Shown here one piece after another: positions 48,916 to 57,009 of a stretch of 61,118 nucleotides of DNA. Source of the stretch: an uncultured Micromonospora sp. (GTDB taxonomy: Bacteria > Actinomycetota > Actinomycetes > Mycobacteriales > Micromonosporaceae); the NCBI GenBank assembly GCA_937951935.1, contig CALGAM010000081.1:1-61118 (forward strand), read 5' to 3'. The position numbers were made by a program, and so were the translations under genes. Position 1 is the stretch's first letter; every line of letters begins with the position of its first letter. The notes beneath the pieces were generated by a model that had not been told where the DNA came from, made no database searches, and saw only the letters and a list, made by a program, of their open reading frames with translations.

Positions 48916-50349
48916 TCAGCCGCGCCGGCTCGGCCGGTCGGCCGGCCGGGTGCCACCGGTTCCCAACGGCTGCGTCGGACCGGGCCACAGCCGGAGCACC
49001 CCGGCGCGCAGCCCGACCCAGCGGGTCGCGGGTCGACGCGGGGTCGTCACCACGGCGCCGGCCCCGGGTGGTACCAGCCGGTCGGCCGGCTCCGGAAGCG
49101 CCCCGGACCCAAGCGGGGCCGGGTCGCCGGCGGGGTCCGCCCCGGTTCGGCGGCCCGACGCCCCGACCCGCGGCCGACGTCGCGTGGGTGACGACGCGAC
49201 GCCCCGGGCGACGGCGGCGACGACCTGGGCGGGATCCGTCCGGAAGAGCGCGAGCCCGGCGGCCCGCTGCCGTCCCCCGAGGGGACCTTCGGCGAGCCGG
49301 AGCAGCGTCGGGGCCAGGTCCGCCCGGCGGCGTATCCAGGTCGCGACGCCGGCTCGGGACATGGTGGCGGCGTTCGCCCGCCCGTGACCGGGGATCGGCC
49401 GGTAGGTGGCGACCGGGACCCCGGACGCCATCGCCTCCAGGGCGGTCAACCCGCCCGCGTTCTCCACCAGGACGTCCGCCGCGCGCAGCAGCTCCGGCAT
49501 GTCGTCGACCCAGCCGAACACGTGGTCGACACCCCGGCGCCGCAGCCGCCGGTACAGCGCGGTGTTCCGGCCACAGATCACGACCGGGACCGCCACCCCC
49601 GTTCCGGCGATCTCGGCCGCGGTCCGCGCCACCGCGCCGACCCCCCACGACCCCGCGACCAGAAGGGCGATCCGGGCGTCGACCGGCAGTCCGAGGCGCT
49701 CCCGGATCCGCCGCCTCTCATCCCGTGCCCCCGGTCGGAAGGCGTCCGACACCATCCGGCCGGCCACCCACACCTCACCGGCGCCGAGCGCCCGTGCCTC
49801 GGCCCGCGTGGTGGGGTGCGCGGCGCAGTACACGTCGATGCCGGGCGAGACCCAGAGGGGATTGACCGCGAAGTCGGTCAGGTAGGTGACCGCCGGGACG
49901 GCGAGCCGACCCGCGCTGCGCAGCGGCCCGACGAGCTGGCTGACCACCGGGTACGTCGACACCACCGCGCGGGTGTCCGGCGGGAGGGCCCGAAGCACCC
50001 GGGACTGCGCGGGGCGCAGCAGGACGCGGGTGATCGGGGCGGCCGGGCCGAAGGTGCTGCCGATGGCGAAGAGCAGCCCGTAGAGCCAGGGCACACGGCT
50101 GAGCATCCCGTGGTAGGTGCCGCGGAGCAGCCGCCCCAGCCCCCAGGGAAGAATGTCGGCCAGGTCCACGCAGTCGGCCCGCAGCCCGCGGGCGCGCAGC
50201 CGACGGGCCAGTTCCTGGCTCGCGTGGTCGTGTCCGGCACCGGCGCTCGCATAAATGATCACCACGCGCGGACGTGGTTCCCCGCCGCCTGGCGGCGGCT
50301 CGGGGGCCTTCGCGTGGTTCGTCCGTAACCAGCCGGGAGTGAAGCTCAC
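48916..50349 (-). CDS. Glycosyltransferase (MGDG synthase/GT28-like)
   Basis: This 477-residue GT-B enzyme has the MGDG-synthase N-terminal motif IIYASAGAGHDHASQELARRL and WGLGRLLRGTYHGMLSRVP, then a GT28-type donor domain with LLVAGSWGVGAVART, VFGWVDDMPELLRAADVLVENAGGLTALEAMASGVPV. It should transfer a sugar to diacylglycerol or a polyprenyl/lipid acceptor. GTG at 50349 is chosen with AGAGGG upstream. About 75 C-terminal residues are low-complexity and Pro/Arg-rich. Confidence 0.85.
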   Translation of the reverse strand: MSFTPGWLRTNHAKAPEPPPGGGEPRPRVVIIYASAGAGHDHASQELARRLRARGLRADCVDLADILPWGLGRLLRGTYHGMLSRVPWLYGLLFAIGSTFGPAAPITRVLLRPAQSRVLRALPPDTRAVVSTYPVVSQLVGPLRSAGRLAVPAVTYLTDFAVNPLWVSPGIDVYCAAHPTTRAEARALGAGEVWVAGRMVSDAFRPGARDERRRIRERLGLPVDARIALLVAGSWGVGAVARTAAEIAGTGVAVPVVICGRNTALYRRLRRRGVDHVFGWVDDMPELLRAADVLVENAGGLTALEAMASGVPVATYRPIPGHGRANAATMSRAGVATWIRRRADLAPTLLRLAEGPLGGRQRAAGLALFRTDPAQVVAAVARGVASSPTRRRPRVGASGRRTGADPAGDPAPLGSGALPEPADRLVPPGAGAVVTTPRRPATRWVGLRAGVLRLWPGPTQPLGTGGTRPADRPSRRG

Positions 50350-50540
50350 CCGACCCTCTACCCGCGGAGGGGGCGAAGAATCCTCTCGGTTCCGCCTGGC
50401 GTGCCGGGCCTGGCCGATCCCGTTGTGCCCCCGGTCGGGGCCGGCGCGCCGTACCCGTCGGGTCCGGGCCCGGCTGTCCCGACCGTCGCCGGCGTACGGG
50501 GCCTGCGGCCCCGCCCGCATCGCACCGGCGCGACGTGGGT

Positions 50541-51104
50541 CTACCGGTAACGATGTCCGAGTTGTCCCCGGATCTCCCCGGTGGGATGGCGTGAGGTGTG
50601 CACGTCAACGTAGATCCGGCCGGTCCGGATGGCGTCGATGACCTCCCCGATCTCCCCCGCCGCGATGCCCTGGTCACTCGGGCCGACCACGTCCACCGCG
50701 CGGATGGTCCCCGTGATCGACGCCGGTGCGGCGGGACAGGCCCGGGTGCCCGCCGGCCCGTCGCCGAGGTTCGTGCAGAGAACGACGCTGATCCCGCCAC
50801 TCTGCGTCCAGCCGCCGAAGTGCAGGTGCGCCTCCGTGACGTCGCCCTCCAGCCGGTCGTAGCTGAGCTGGTAGCTGATCTCCTGCGTCCGCTGGTCGAC
50901 CCGGGCGGAGAAGTGACCACTTCCGTCGGTGGAGACGGCGAGCGGGATCTTCTGGTAGCCGGTGAGCCGCACGCTCCACTCGCCACGGTCCCCGTCGTAG
51001 CTGTGGCGGCTGGCGTGGCCGTACGCCAGCCGGGCCGTCCCGGCCGCCGCGGCCGACAGGGCGATCACCGCGGCGGCGAGACCCCGCCACCGTCTGGACG
51101 TCAT
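50541..51104 (-). CDS. CHRD domain-containing secreted protein
   Basis: This 187-residue protein has an N-terminal signal-anchor (RRWRGLAAAVIALSAAAAGTARLA) and a CHRD domain: YQKIPLAVSTDGSGHFSARVD, ISYQLSYDRLEGDVTEAHLHFGG and VHTSRHPTGEIRGQL. CHRD occurs in chordin and in many bacterial secreted proteins, where the role is unclear. GGGGAGG precedes the ATG at 51104. Confidence 0.88.
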   Translation of the reverse strand: MTSRRWRGLAAAVIALSAAAAGTARLAYGHASRHSYDGDRGEWSVRLTGYQKIPLAVSTDGSGHFSARVDQRTQEISYQLSYDRLEGDVTEAHLHFGGWTQSGGISVVLCTNLGDGPAGTRACPAAPASITGTIRAVDVVGPSDQGIAAGEIGEVIDAIRTGRIYVDVHTSRHPTGEIRGQLGHRYR

Positions 51105-51440
51105 GGCCGCCTCCCCTGCCACGTCGCCACCAGGCTCACGGCGGCCCGGACGCTGCGCGGTGGAGCCCGCCGTCGATGCACTGTTCGCTACCCTGCGTAA
51201 CGCCGACACCGACACACGGATACGGGCGTGAGGTGACAGATCGTGGACACCCGGTCGCCGGGATCGCACCGGCCGCTTCCCGCTCGCGACCGGCGGTGCC
51301 CGGGGGCACACGGGTGCGGCCGGTGGTCGGGCCGGCATGCGGTCGCCGGGGAGTCGGCCGCATACCGGCCCGCGACAGGTGAAGGTCGAGAGGATGGACG
51401 CGCCGGAGGCACGGCCGCCACCGGCGCGTGCGCGCTTGGG
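51105..51440. other. Gene-poor 336-bp region
   Basis: No credible gene is seen between the CHRD gene and the small protein at 51441. A stretch of CCGACACCGACACACGG repeats at about 51208-51224 may belong to the CHRD promoter. Nothing else stands out. Confidence 0.4.
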
Positions 51441-51647
51441 TCACTCGACCGGCGGCGGGGGCGGTGGCCGGTGCCCGCGGGTACCCGTCAGCGCCTCGAA
51501 CTCGGCCCGTAGCGATTCGTCGTCACGCTGAACCAGCTCGACGAAGGCTTCCTCATCCCCCGGGTCCTCGACGCGCCGTTCGAGACACCGCGGCCCAGGC
51601 TCACCACCCCCGTTCCGCCGGCGCCACCGGATCGGCGAACCGCCCAT
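51441..51647 (-). CDS. Small hypothetical protein (68 residues)
   Basis: The product starts MGGSPIRWRRRNGG and has a strongly acidic amphipathic region (ERRVEDPGDEEAFVELVQRDDESLRAEFEAL) before a Pro-rich tail. The acidic helix reads like a real protein, but the RBS is weak and no domain is recognised. A longer start at 51698 is possible. Confidence 0.45.
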   Translation of the reverse strand: MGGSPIRWRRRNGGGEPGPRCLERRVEDPGDEEAFVELVQRDDESLRAEFEALTGTRGHRPPPPPPVE

Positions 51648-51781
51648 CCGGTGAGGTCCGCCACCGCGCACGGACCTCGGTCGACCCGGCCGGCGCACCG
51701 CCGGGCCGGGTCGGGGCCAGCCGTCCCGGGCATCGCTGGCCGGTAGAGGTCGGCGGCTGGCGGGTAGTCAGGCCTCGGTGG

Positions 51782-51877
51782 TCAGGCCACGGGGTGTGGC
51801 GCCGTGGGTCGGTCGAACGCCGCGAGGAACCGCGCGGGCCGGTCCGACTCGCGGACGACGTCGGTGCGCATCAACAT
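51782..51877 (-). pseudogene. hsp18: Truncated hsp18/hsp20 (alpha-crystallin) gene remnant
   Basis: A 31-codon ORF reads MLMRTDVVRESDRPARFLAA and then ends. Its start closely resembles the N-terminus of actinobacterial small heat-shock proteins (MLMRTDPFRELDR, from memory). It has an excellent RBS (GGGAGGTGG) and lies behind two RheA-type operators and a divergent RheA-like regulator, as hsp18 does in Streptomyces. No alpha-crystallin domain follows in any frame I checked, so it is either a truncated relic or a leader peptide kept under the same promoter. Confidence 0.65.
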
Positions 51878-51938
51878 GTCAAGCCACCTCCCGTGACACT
51901 GAACGCGATGTCAATGCGCGACACTTCTGGTTGTAGCA

Positions 51939-51983
51939 TGTCGTCGCAACGACGACAACAGTTTCGTCATCGTTGTGACGACA
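51939..51983. promoter_or_regulatory. Two RheA-type operators (TGTCRTC-N5-GAYGACA)
   Basis: Dyad 1 is TGTCGTC-GCAAC-GACGACA (51939-51957, perfect). Dyad 2 is CGTCATC-GTTGT-GACGACA (51965-51983). Centres are 26 bp apart. The pattern matches the RheA operator TGTCATC-N5-GATGACA described for Streptomyces albus hsp18. They sit between the hsp18 remnant and the divergent regulator gene, so the regulator probably represses both. Confidence 0.7.
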
Positions 51984-52055
51984 GTCGCCCCGGGGTGCGG
52001 TGGGCACGGAGCTGTCGCGGCAAGATGAACACGGAGCCGGACGAGAGGAACCGCG

Positions 52056-52871
52056 ATGGCGGAGCGTCGAAAGAACCGGACAATCCCCCACGACGCCCAT
52101 CACACCGACCCGCCCGAGCCCCTGTCCGCCAGCAGCGCGCTCGACCGGGTCCAGGCCGTGACCAGTCGCATCCGCGGAATACCGCCGGTGCCCCGGACCG
52201 CTCCGGAGAACACCGACGGCAGCGGTCGGCCGGGACCGGCGGCGCACGGCCAGTGCCCGGACGGGTCGGAGGCCGGCCCGGCGGACCCGGCCGGACGCCA
52301 CGGCGGGGTGGTGGAGGAGGACGTCCCGACCGCGGCGCAGATCCTCGACGCGCTCGTCCTGCTGCGGCGGCTCCGGGCCGAGTTGGAGACCTGGGAACCG
52401 ATGCTGATCGCCGCCGCCCGCAGGCAGGGCGCCAGCTGGGCGGAGTTGGCACCGGCGCTGGGCGTGGCGAGCCGGCAGGCCGCGGAGCGCCGCTACCTGC
52501 GGCTCCGCCCCGGCGACGGCGAGGCGGCGCACCTGAGGCGTGACGATCGGGTCCGCGCCGAGCGGGACCGCCGCGCCGGCGACCGGGCGGTCGCCCAGTG
52601 GGCCCGGGACAACGGTGCCGACCTGCGTCAACTCGCTGGCCAGATCACCGCGCTGACCGACCTCGCCCCGGCGGCCCGAGCCGACCTGGACCGGCTGCAC
52701 CACGCGCTGGGCAGCGGCGACCCGAGCGTGCTGGTTCGACTGATCACCGAGGCCGCCCGGCACCTGCGTCCCACCCACCCCGCGCTCGCCGCCCGGGTCG
52801 ACGCCATGAACGAACGCATCGACGAGGTGCGGCAGGTCACCCGGGAGCGCCGTAGCGCCCGGCGCTCCTGA
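52056..52871 (+). CDS. rheA: RheA-like HSP18 transcriptional regulator
   Basis: This 271-residue protein has an N-terminal Pro-rich extension (about residues 1-90) and a helix-turn-helix-type block GASWAELAPALGVASRQAAERRYLRLRP (about residues 128-155), followed by a helical domain. Proteins of this type are annotated as HSP18 regulators and lie divergently from hsp18. RheA itself is a thermosensing repressor. GAGGAA precedes the ATG at 52056. Operators lie 70-115 bp upstream. Here its usual target gene is truncated. Confidence 0.75.
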   Translation: MAERRKNRTIPHDAHHTDPPEPLSASSALDRVQAVTSRIRGIPPVPRTAPENTDGSGRPGPAAHGQCPDGSEAGPADPAGRHGGVVEEDVPTAAQILDALVLLRRLRAELETWEPMLIAAARRQGASWAELAPALGVASRQAAERRYLRLRPGDGEAAHLRRDDRVRAERDRRAGDRAVAQWARDNGADLRQLAGQITALTDLAPAARADLDRLHHALGSGDPSVLVRLITEAARHLRPTHPALAARVDAMNERIDEVRQVTRERRSARRS

Positions 52872-53035
52872 CCGTGACGCCGCCGCCGACGGCTCCGGCG
52901 GCTGCTCCGCGACGTACCCGGTCACCGGTAGCTGGCCGGGTGGCTGCCGGGCCGACGTCCGGATCACCGCCGCCCACCCGCGGCGTCGGGGCGGTGGGCA
53001 AAGCGGCCCGGGCCCCGACCGACGCGACCGGGTCC

Positions 53036-53944
53036 TCAGTCGAAGGAGACGTGGTCGAAGGCGTACGGGTTGGCCAGCTCGTCCCGGCGACGCCGCAGGG
53101 CCTCGAGCTCGTCGGCGAGCTCGCCACGGTCGCGCAGCGGCAGCGCGACGAGCTCCCGCAGCCGGAGCCGCTCCCCCACCGCCATGGTGGCCAGGTCCTC
53201 GGCCAGCCGGGCCGGCTCGATCCCGCAGGTGAACCGGTACTGCCGGATCCGCACCCGTTCGAAGAGGAACTTCCCGGGACGGACCTGCAGCCACGCCCAG
53301 CCCTCGGCGGAACCGTCCTTCCAGTCCAGTCGCAGGCCCCGCAGGATCGGGTCGACGAGTTCCCGGTCGATGTACGCCTCGACGGCCGCCGACCGGGCCA
53401 CCGCGCCGAGATCGTTGACGTGCCCGGTCCGGCCGTCGGGCAGCCGGCCGACGATGTCGCGGAAGCTCAGTGGCTCCACCGACGCCGGGTCACCGGGATC
53501 TGCCAGGTCTCCGGTCGCCTCCAGGAAGGCGCAGGCGTCGATGACGTACTCGACGATCCGGCGCGCCCGCGGACCGGGCCGCAGGGTCGGCGACTCGATC
53601 CGCAGCACCTCCAACCCGACCGCCTCGCAGACCGCGTGCTTCATCCGGTCGCTGCGCTGGCTCGCCGCGGTCTGGGCGGTGGGGTCGACGAACTCGACGG
53701 CGAAGGGTGCCACCCGACCCTCCGGATCGGAGACCACGAAGTCGAAGAGGCTGCGGCTCGCCGCGTTCCACTGGTTGGCGGTGACACCCGGTGGCCGGCG
53801 CGGAACGATCTGACCGAGCCGCTGGTGGGAGCGGGCGATCCGGCCGGCCCGCACGATGCGGTCACCGCGCGGCTGCGATCCCGTCAGGTCTCCGGGGAGG
53901 CGGGGGCAGACCTTCGAGTCCTCGTCGCCATCGGTCGTCACCAT
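53036..53944 (-). CDS. DUF2726 family protein (nuclease-like)
   Basis: The 302-residue product contains a DUF2726-like block: SRSLFDFVVSDPEGRVAPFAVEFVDPTAQ (residues about 65-92) followed by VCEAVGLEVLRIESP, the layout of a PD-(D/E)xK-type nuclease fold. The C-terminal half (about 150-302) matches nothing I recognise. AGGGAAG precedes ATG 53944. Catalytic competence is unclear. It appears monocistronic. Confidence 0.6.
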   Translation of the reverse strand: MVTTDGDEDSKVCPRLPGDLTGSQPRGDRIVRAGRIARSHQRLGQIVPRRPPGVTANQWNAASRSLFDFVVSDPEGRVAPFAVEFVDPTAQTAASQRSDRMKHAVCEAVGLEVLRIESPTLRPGPRARRIVEYVIDACAFLEATGDLADPGDPASVEPLSFRDIVGRLPDGRTGHVNDLGAVARSAAVEAYIDRELVDPILRGLRLDWKDGSAEGWAWLQVRPGKFLFERVRIRQYRFTCGIEPARLAEDLATMAVGERLRLRELVALPLRDRGELADELEALRRRRDELANPYAFDHVSFD

Positions 53945-54066
53945 GTCTTCCCTGGTCCGTAGCGTTCCACCACTGGCCACCCGCCGCCCCGCCACGGGCG
54001 CGGGCTCCCCCATGCTAGGAAGCCGCCGGGCGGCCACCGCCGCCGGTCGGGCGTCCCGGCGCGCGG

Positions 54067-55257
54067 TCACGACGGCCGGGACCAGACGACCAGCCCCAGG
54101 CACATCTCGTCGCGGGTCCCCTCGCCCCAGACGACGTACCGGGGCGGCAGGTCGCGCAGCTGGGGCAGGCGCTGTCGCAACGTGACGTCGTGCGTACAGG
54201 TGACCCGGTAGACATCGCCGGGTGTGACCGTCACCGGCTCCGGCAACGGCCGGACGCTCTGATCGTCGAAGTTGTACGCCGGTACGTCCAGCAGGGTCCG
54301 GGCACCCGGGGTGCCGGGGTTGAGCTCGATCCGGATCGCCCGACCGAGCAGGTGCATGTGACCGCCGAGCGCGTGCACCACGCCCGGCTGGGTGACCCGG
54401 TGGTCGCAGTACTGGGTGTCTCCCGGCGTCGTGGGCCGGCCCCGCAGGCAGTACGCGCTGATCTGCTCGGCCCGCCGGCCGGCCTCGGCGCCGAAGCGCC
54501 GTGCCACGTCGCGGATCGCGGCCGTCCGGTCGCACAGCTCGCCCTCCTCGCCGGGGGCGCAGGGCAGTTCGACCGGTGCCGGCAGCAGGGCGGTGGCGAG
54601 CGGGTCCAGCGGCCTGCTGCCGTCGGCGAGCCGCAACCGGATGCCGGACTGGTCGGTGCCGACCGGCTCGTCACCGAGGGCGAGCCGGTTGTAGTGCACC
54701 TGTACCGCCAGCAGGCTTCCGGGGGGCATCGGATAGCCGAGCCCGGGCGCGAGCAGCCGCTCGGTGACGCCGGGGGCCCAGTGTGCCACCCAGGCGGCCC
54801 CGCCGATCCCGGCGTCGGCGAAGCAGGTCCATCCCGGACCCGGCGCCTCGGCGTCGACCCGACGGACCGCCGCCGCCTGTGACGGCTCGATCCGGAAGAC
54901 GATCGCGTGATGCACGATGGCCGTGTTCTGCGGCAGGAACTGGCTGCCGGTCAGGTACGCCGGGCCGGTCAGCTCGGGATCGACCAGGAAGCACCGGTAC
55001 TCGTCGGTGGCGCTGTCGGAGAGAGCCGGCCGGTACGGCTCCGCGATCGACAGGGTGAGGAAGCGTTCCCCGTCCCGCAGCGGCTCGGGCGACGCAGACG
55101 GGGCGGACCTGTCGTGGCCATCGTGCGGAGTGGACGCCGCCGGCGTCGGCGCCGTCCCGGGCCCGGGTGCCGCGGCGCACGAGGCGGTCAGGAGGAGGGC
55201 GGCCAGCAGGGCCGCCACGGTGCGGAGGGACCGTACGCGTCGATGCAGACCATGCAT
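54067..55257 (-). CDS. Copper type II (PHM/DBH-like) monooxygenase lipoprotein
   Basis: The 396-residue protein has a lipobox (LLLTASC) near residue 27 and then two PHM-type copper domains. Candidate copper ligands are His-His in IVHHAIVF, His in VHYNRL, His-x-His in GGHMHLLG, and the Met in DEMCLGL near the C-terminus. The HXH and EMCLG pattern matches the CuB site of ascorbate-dependent monooxygenases. Substrate is unknown. It is divergent from a YcnI-like copper protein, which fits copper use outside the cell. Confidence 0.8.
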   Translation of the reverse strand: MHGLHRRVRSLRTVAALLAALLLTASCAAAPGPGTAPTPAASTPHDGHDRSAPSASPEPLRDGERFLTLSIAEPYRPALSDSATDEYRCFLVDPELTGPAYLTGSQFLPQNTAIVHHAIVFRIEPSQAAAVRRVDAEAPGPGWTCFADAGIGGAAWVAHWAPGVTERLLAPGLGYPMPPGSLLAVQVHYNRLALGDEPVGTDQSGIRLRLADGSRPLDPLATALLPAPVELPCAPGEEGELCDRTAAIRDVARRFGAEAGRRAEQISAYCLRGRPTTPGDTQYCDHRVTQPGVVHALGGHMHLLGRAIRIELNPGTPGARTLLDVPAYNFDDQSVRPLPEPVTVTPGDVYRVTCTHDVTLRQRLPQLRDLPPRYVVWGEGTRDEMCLGLVVWSRPS

Positions 55258-55341
55258 GGGCCCCAGCCTGCGACGGAGCCCGGGCGAAGCGGAAGTTTCA
55301 GGAGCTGTTTAGCAGGATGATGAATGAATCCGGATGTGGCC

Positions 55342-55353
55342 GACACATGTGTC
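55342..55353. promoter_or_regulatory. Perfect GACACATGTGTC palindrome between the copper genes
   Basis: A 12-nt palindrome lies in the 195-bp divergent region between the monooxygenase and the YcnI-like gene, 85-100 bp from either start. It resembles operators of BlaI/CopY-type repressors (ACA-N2-TGT), but no such regulator is seen nearby. Confidence 0.4.
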
Positions 55354-55452
55354 AGATTCCCCGATTACGGAAATCACGCTCGCGTTGAACCGATCCCCGG
55401 CCGGAGCCGAACCACCGGATGTCGACGGACGCCAGAAGGGAGAACCTCTCGC

Positions 55453-56193
55453 GTGGGTCACCAGACGTGTCGAACGATCGTGGCGCTCGTGGCGGCGGCC
55501 CTCGCCGGCACGGCGCTCGGGGCGGCACCCGCGACGGCCGACGTCTCACTGACCCCGACGCAGGCGGTACGCGGCGGGGCGGTGAAGCTGACCTTCCGGG
55601 TGCCGGAGGACCGGGCCCCGGCGTACACCACCCGGGTCGAGGTGTGGCTGCCGGAGGCGACACCGGTCGCGGAGACGTACCCGATGTCGGTGCCGGACTG
55701 GGCGCCGCGGACGACCGTGCGCACCCTCGCCCGGCCCGTCGGCGGCCTGCCGGGCGGGACCGAGGTGGTCGCGGGGATCACCTGGGTCCGGGCCGACGGC
55801 GCACCCCGGACGGGCGCCCCGGCCGAGCTGTCCCTCTCCCTGGGTCCACTGCCGGACACCGACCGGCTGGTCTTCACGGTGCGACAGACGTACTCGGACG
55901 GGGTGGTGACGAGCTGGGACGAGGCTGCGCCGCCGGACGGCGCGTCCACACCGACGCGCCCCGCGCCGGTGCTCACCCTGCTGCCGGCCGCGGCGGATCC
56001 GGCGGTCGGGGTGGATCCCGCCGCCGGGGTCCCGGAGCCGCGGGCCCGGGCCGGTGCCGGGACCGGCGGACCCGGATCGCCAGCGGTCGGGGCCGTCGCC
56101 GGACTGGTCGCCGTGGCGACGGTCGGCGTCTGGCTGCTGCTGCGGCGCCGACGCGACGGCCGGGCCGGGCGGGCCTGGCGGTTGCGGCAGTGA
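55453..56193 (+). CDS. YcnI-family (DUF1775) copper-associated membrane protein
   Basis: This 246-residue protein has a signal peptide (TIVALVAAALAGTALGAAPATA) followed by a YcnI domain: DVSLTPTQAVRGGAVKLTFRVPEDR, ...TRVEVWLPEATPVAETYPMSVPDW. A C-terminal helix (SPAVGAVAGLVAVATVGVWLLL) and basic tail anchor it. Typical YcnI begins with a copper-binding His after signal cleavage (HV); here the mature start reads DVSL, so that ligand is missing. GTG at 55453 follows GGGAGA. It is divergent from the copper monooxygenase. Confidence 0.78.
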   Translation: MGHQTCRTIVALVAAALAGTALGAAPATADVSLTPTQAVRGGAVKLTFRVPEDRAPAYTTRVEVWLPEATPVAETYPMSVPDWAPRTTVRTLARPVGGLPGGTEVVAGITWVRADGAPRTGAPAELSLSLGPLPDTDRLVFTVRQTYSDGVVTSWDEAAPPDGASTPTRPAPVLTLLPAAADPAVGVDPAAGVPEPRARAGAGTGGPGSPAVGAVAGLVAVATVGVWLLLRRRRDGRAGRAWRLRQ

Positions 56194-56249
56194 CCGGTTC
56201 CGACACGTGGCGGCGTCCCGGTGGTGCCCCGCCACGCGCCGGCGTGCGG

Positions 56250-56756
56250 TCACTCCTCGGCGTCGACCGGCTCGGCCGTCTCACTCGCGCCCCGGCGCAG
56301 CACCGCCTCCGGCCGGCACAGCACGGTCACCCGGTAGGACAGGCCCAGGTTGGAGAAGATCGTGCCGCGCAGGCCGAGACAGAGTCCCACCCCCGGTTCA
56401 CCCTCCGGGTGCTCGAAGAACTCGACGACCGGCTCCGCGAGGGAGCCGACCAGCCCCTGGGTGCGCATCGACGTCACCGCGACCTGGAGAAGCCCGGCGC
56501 TGACCTGTACCTCGACGTCGTCGAGGGCGTCCACGTCGTACCAGTGGGTGTCCGGCAGGAAGAGCCGCGACTCCACCTCCCGCCGCCGGTAGTCGGGGCC
56601 GAGTTGGCCGGTGGACGGGTCGGGACGGTCGCCGATCCAGGCCACCCCGGCGTAGTCGCTGCGGAGCAGCCGTACGTCGGCGGGAAAACCGGTCACGATC
56701 GTGTCAAGGCGCGGCTGGGCGACGAGGTGCACGTCTACGTCGGTCACCCGCGGCAC
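56250..56756 (-). CDS. Hypothetical protein (168 residues)
   Basis: The soluble product contains a beta-rich central region (VEVQVSAGLLQVAVTSMRTQGLVGS) and an acidic end (ETAEPVDAEE). I recognise no named family. A GTG three codons inside (VTDVDVHLVAQ) could be the real start. It is convergent with the YcnI-like gene and divergent from the Mrr-like gene. Confidence 0.55.
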   Translation of the reverse strand: MPRVTDVDVHLVAQPRLDTIVTGFPADVRLLRSDYAGVAWIGDRPDPSTGQLGPDYRRREVESRLFLPDTHWYDVDALDDVEVQVSAGLLQVAVTSMRTQGLVGSLAEPVVEFFEHPEGEPGVGLCLGLRGTIFSNLGLSYRVTVLCRPEAVLRRGASETAEPVDAEE

Positions 56757-57009
56757 ATTAGCACCGCGGCGACGGCGCCGGCCGCGACCGCCCGGGGCCG
56801 ACCAGCATTGCCGCCCGATCGCGCCCGGTGGCGCGTCGCGCCGGACCCACTCGATCGACGATGGCGGCTACCCTGGGTGTCCCCGCCGGGTGCCCGCCGC
56901 CGGGCCGGAGACGGCACCGCGCGAGGAGGGGCGACCGTGCGGCCGAGGAGGAGGACACCACCCGGGTCGTGCCGGGTGACCGCTGTTCGAGCGTGGATCG
57001 GAGGCGTGC

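Noticed and set aside
53036..53944. DUF2726 protein plus Mrr-like protein as a restriction-modification island
   Set aside because: They are 3 kb apart in different transcription units with unrelated genes between, and no methyltransferase or specificity subunit is present.
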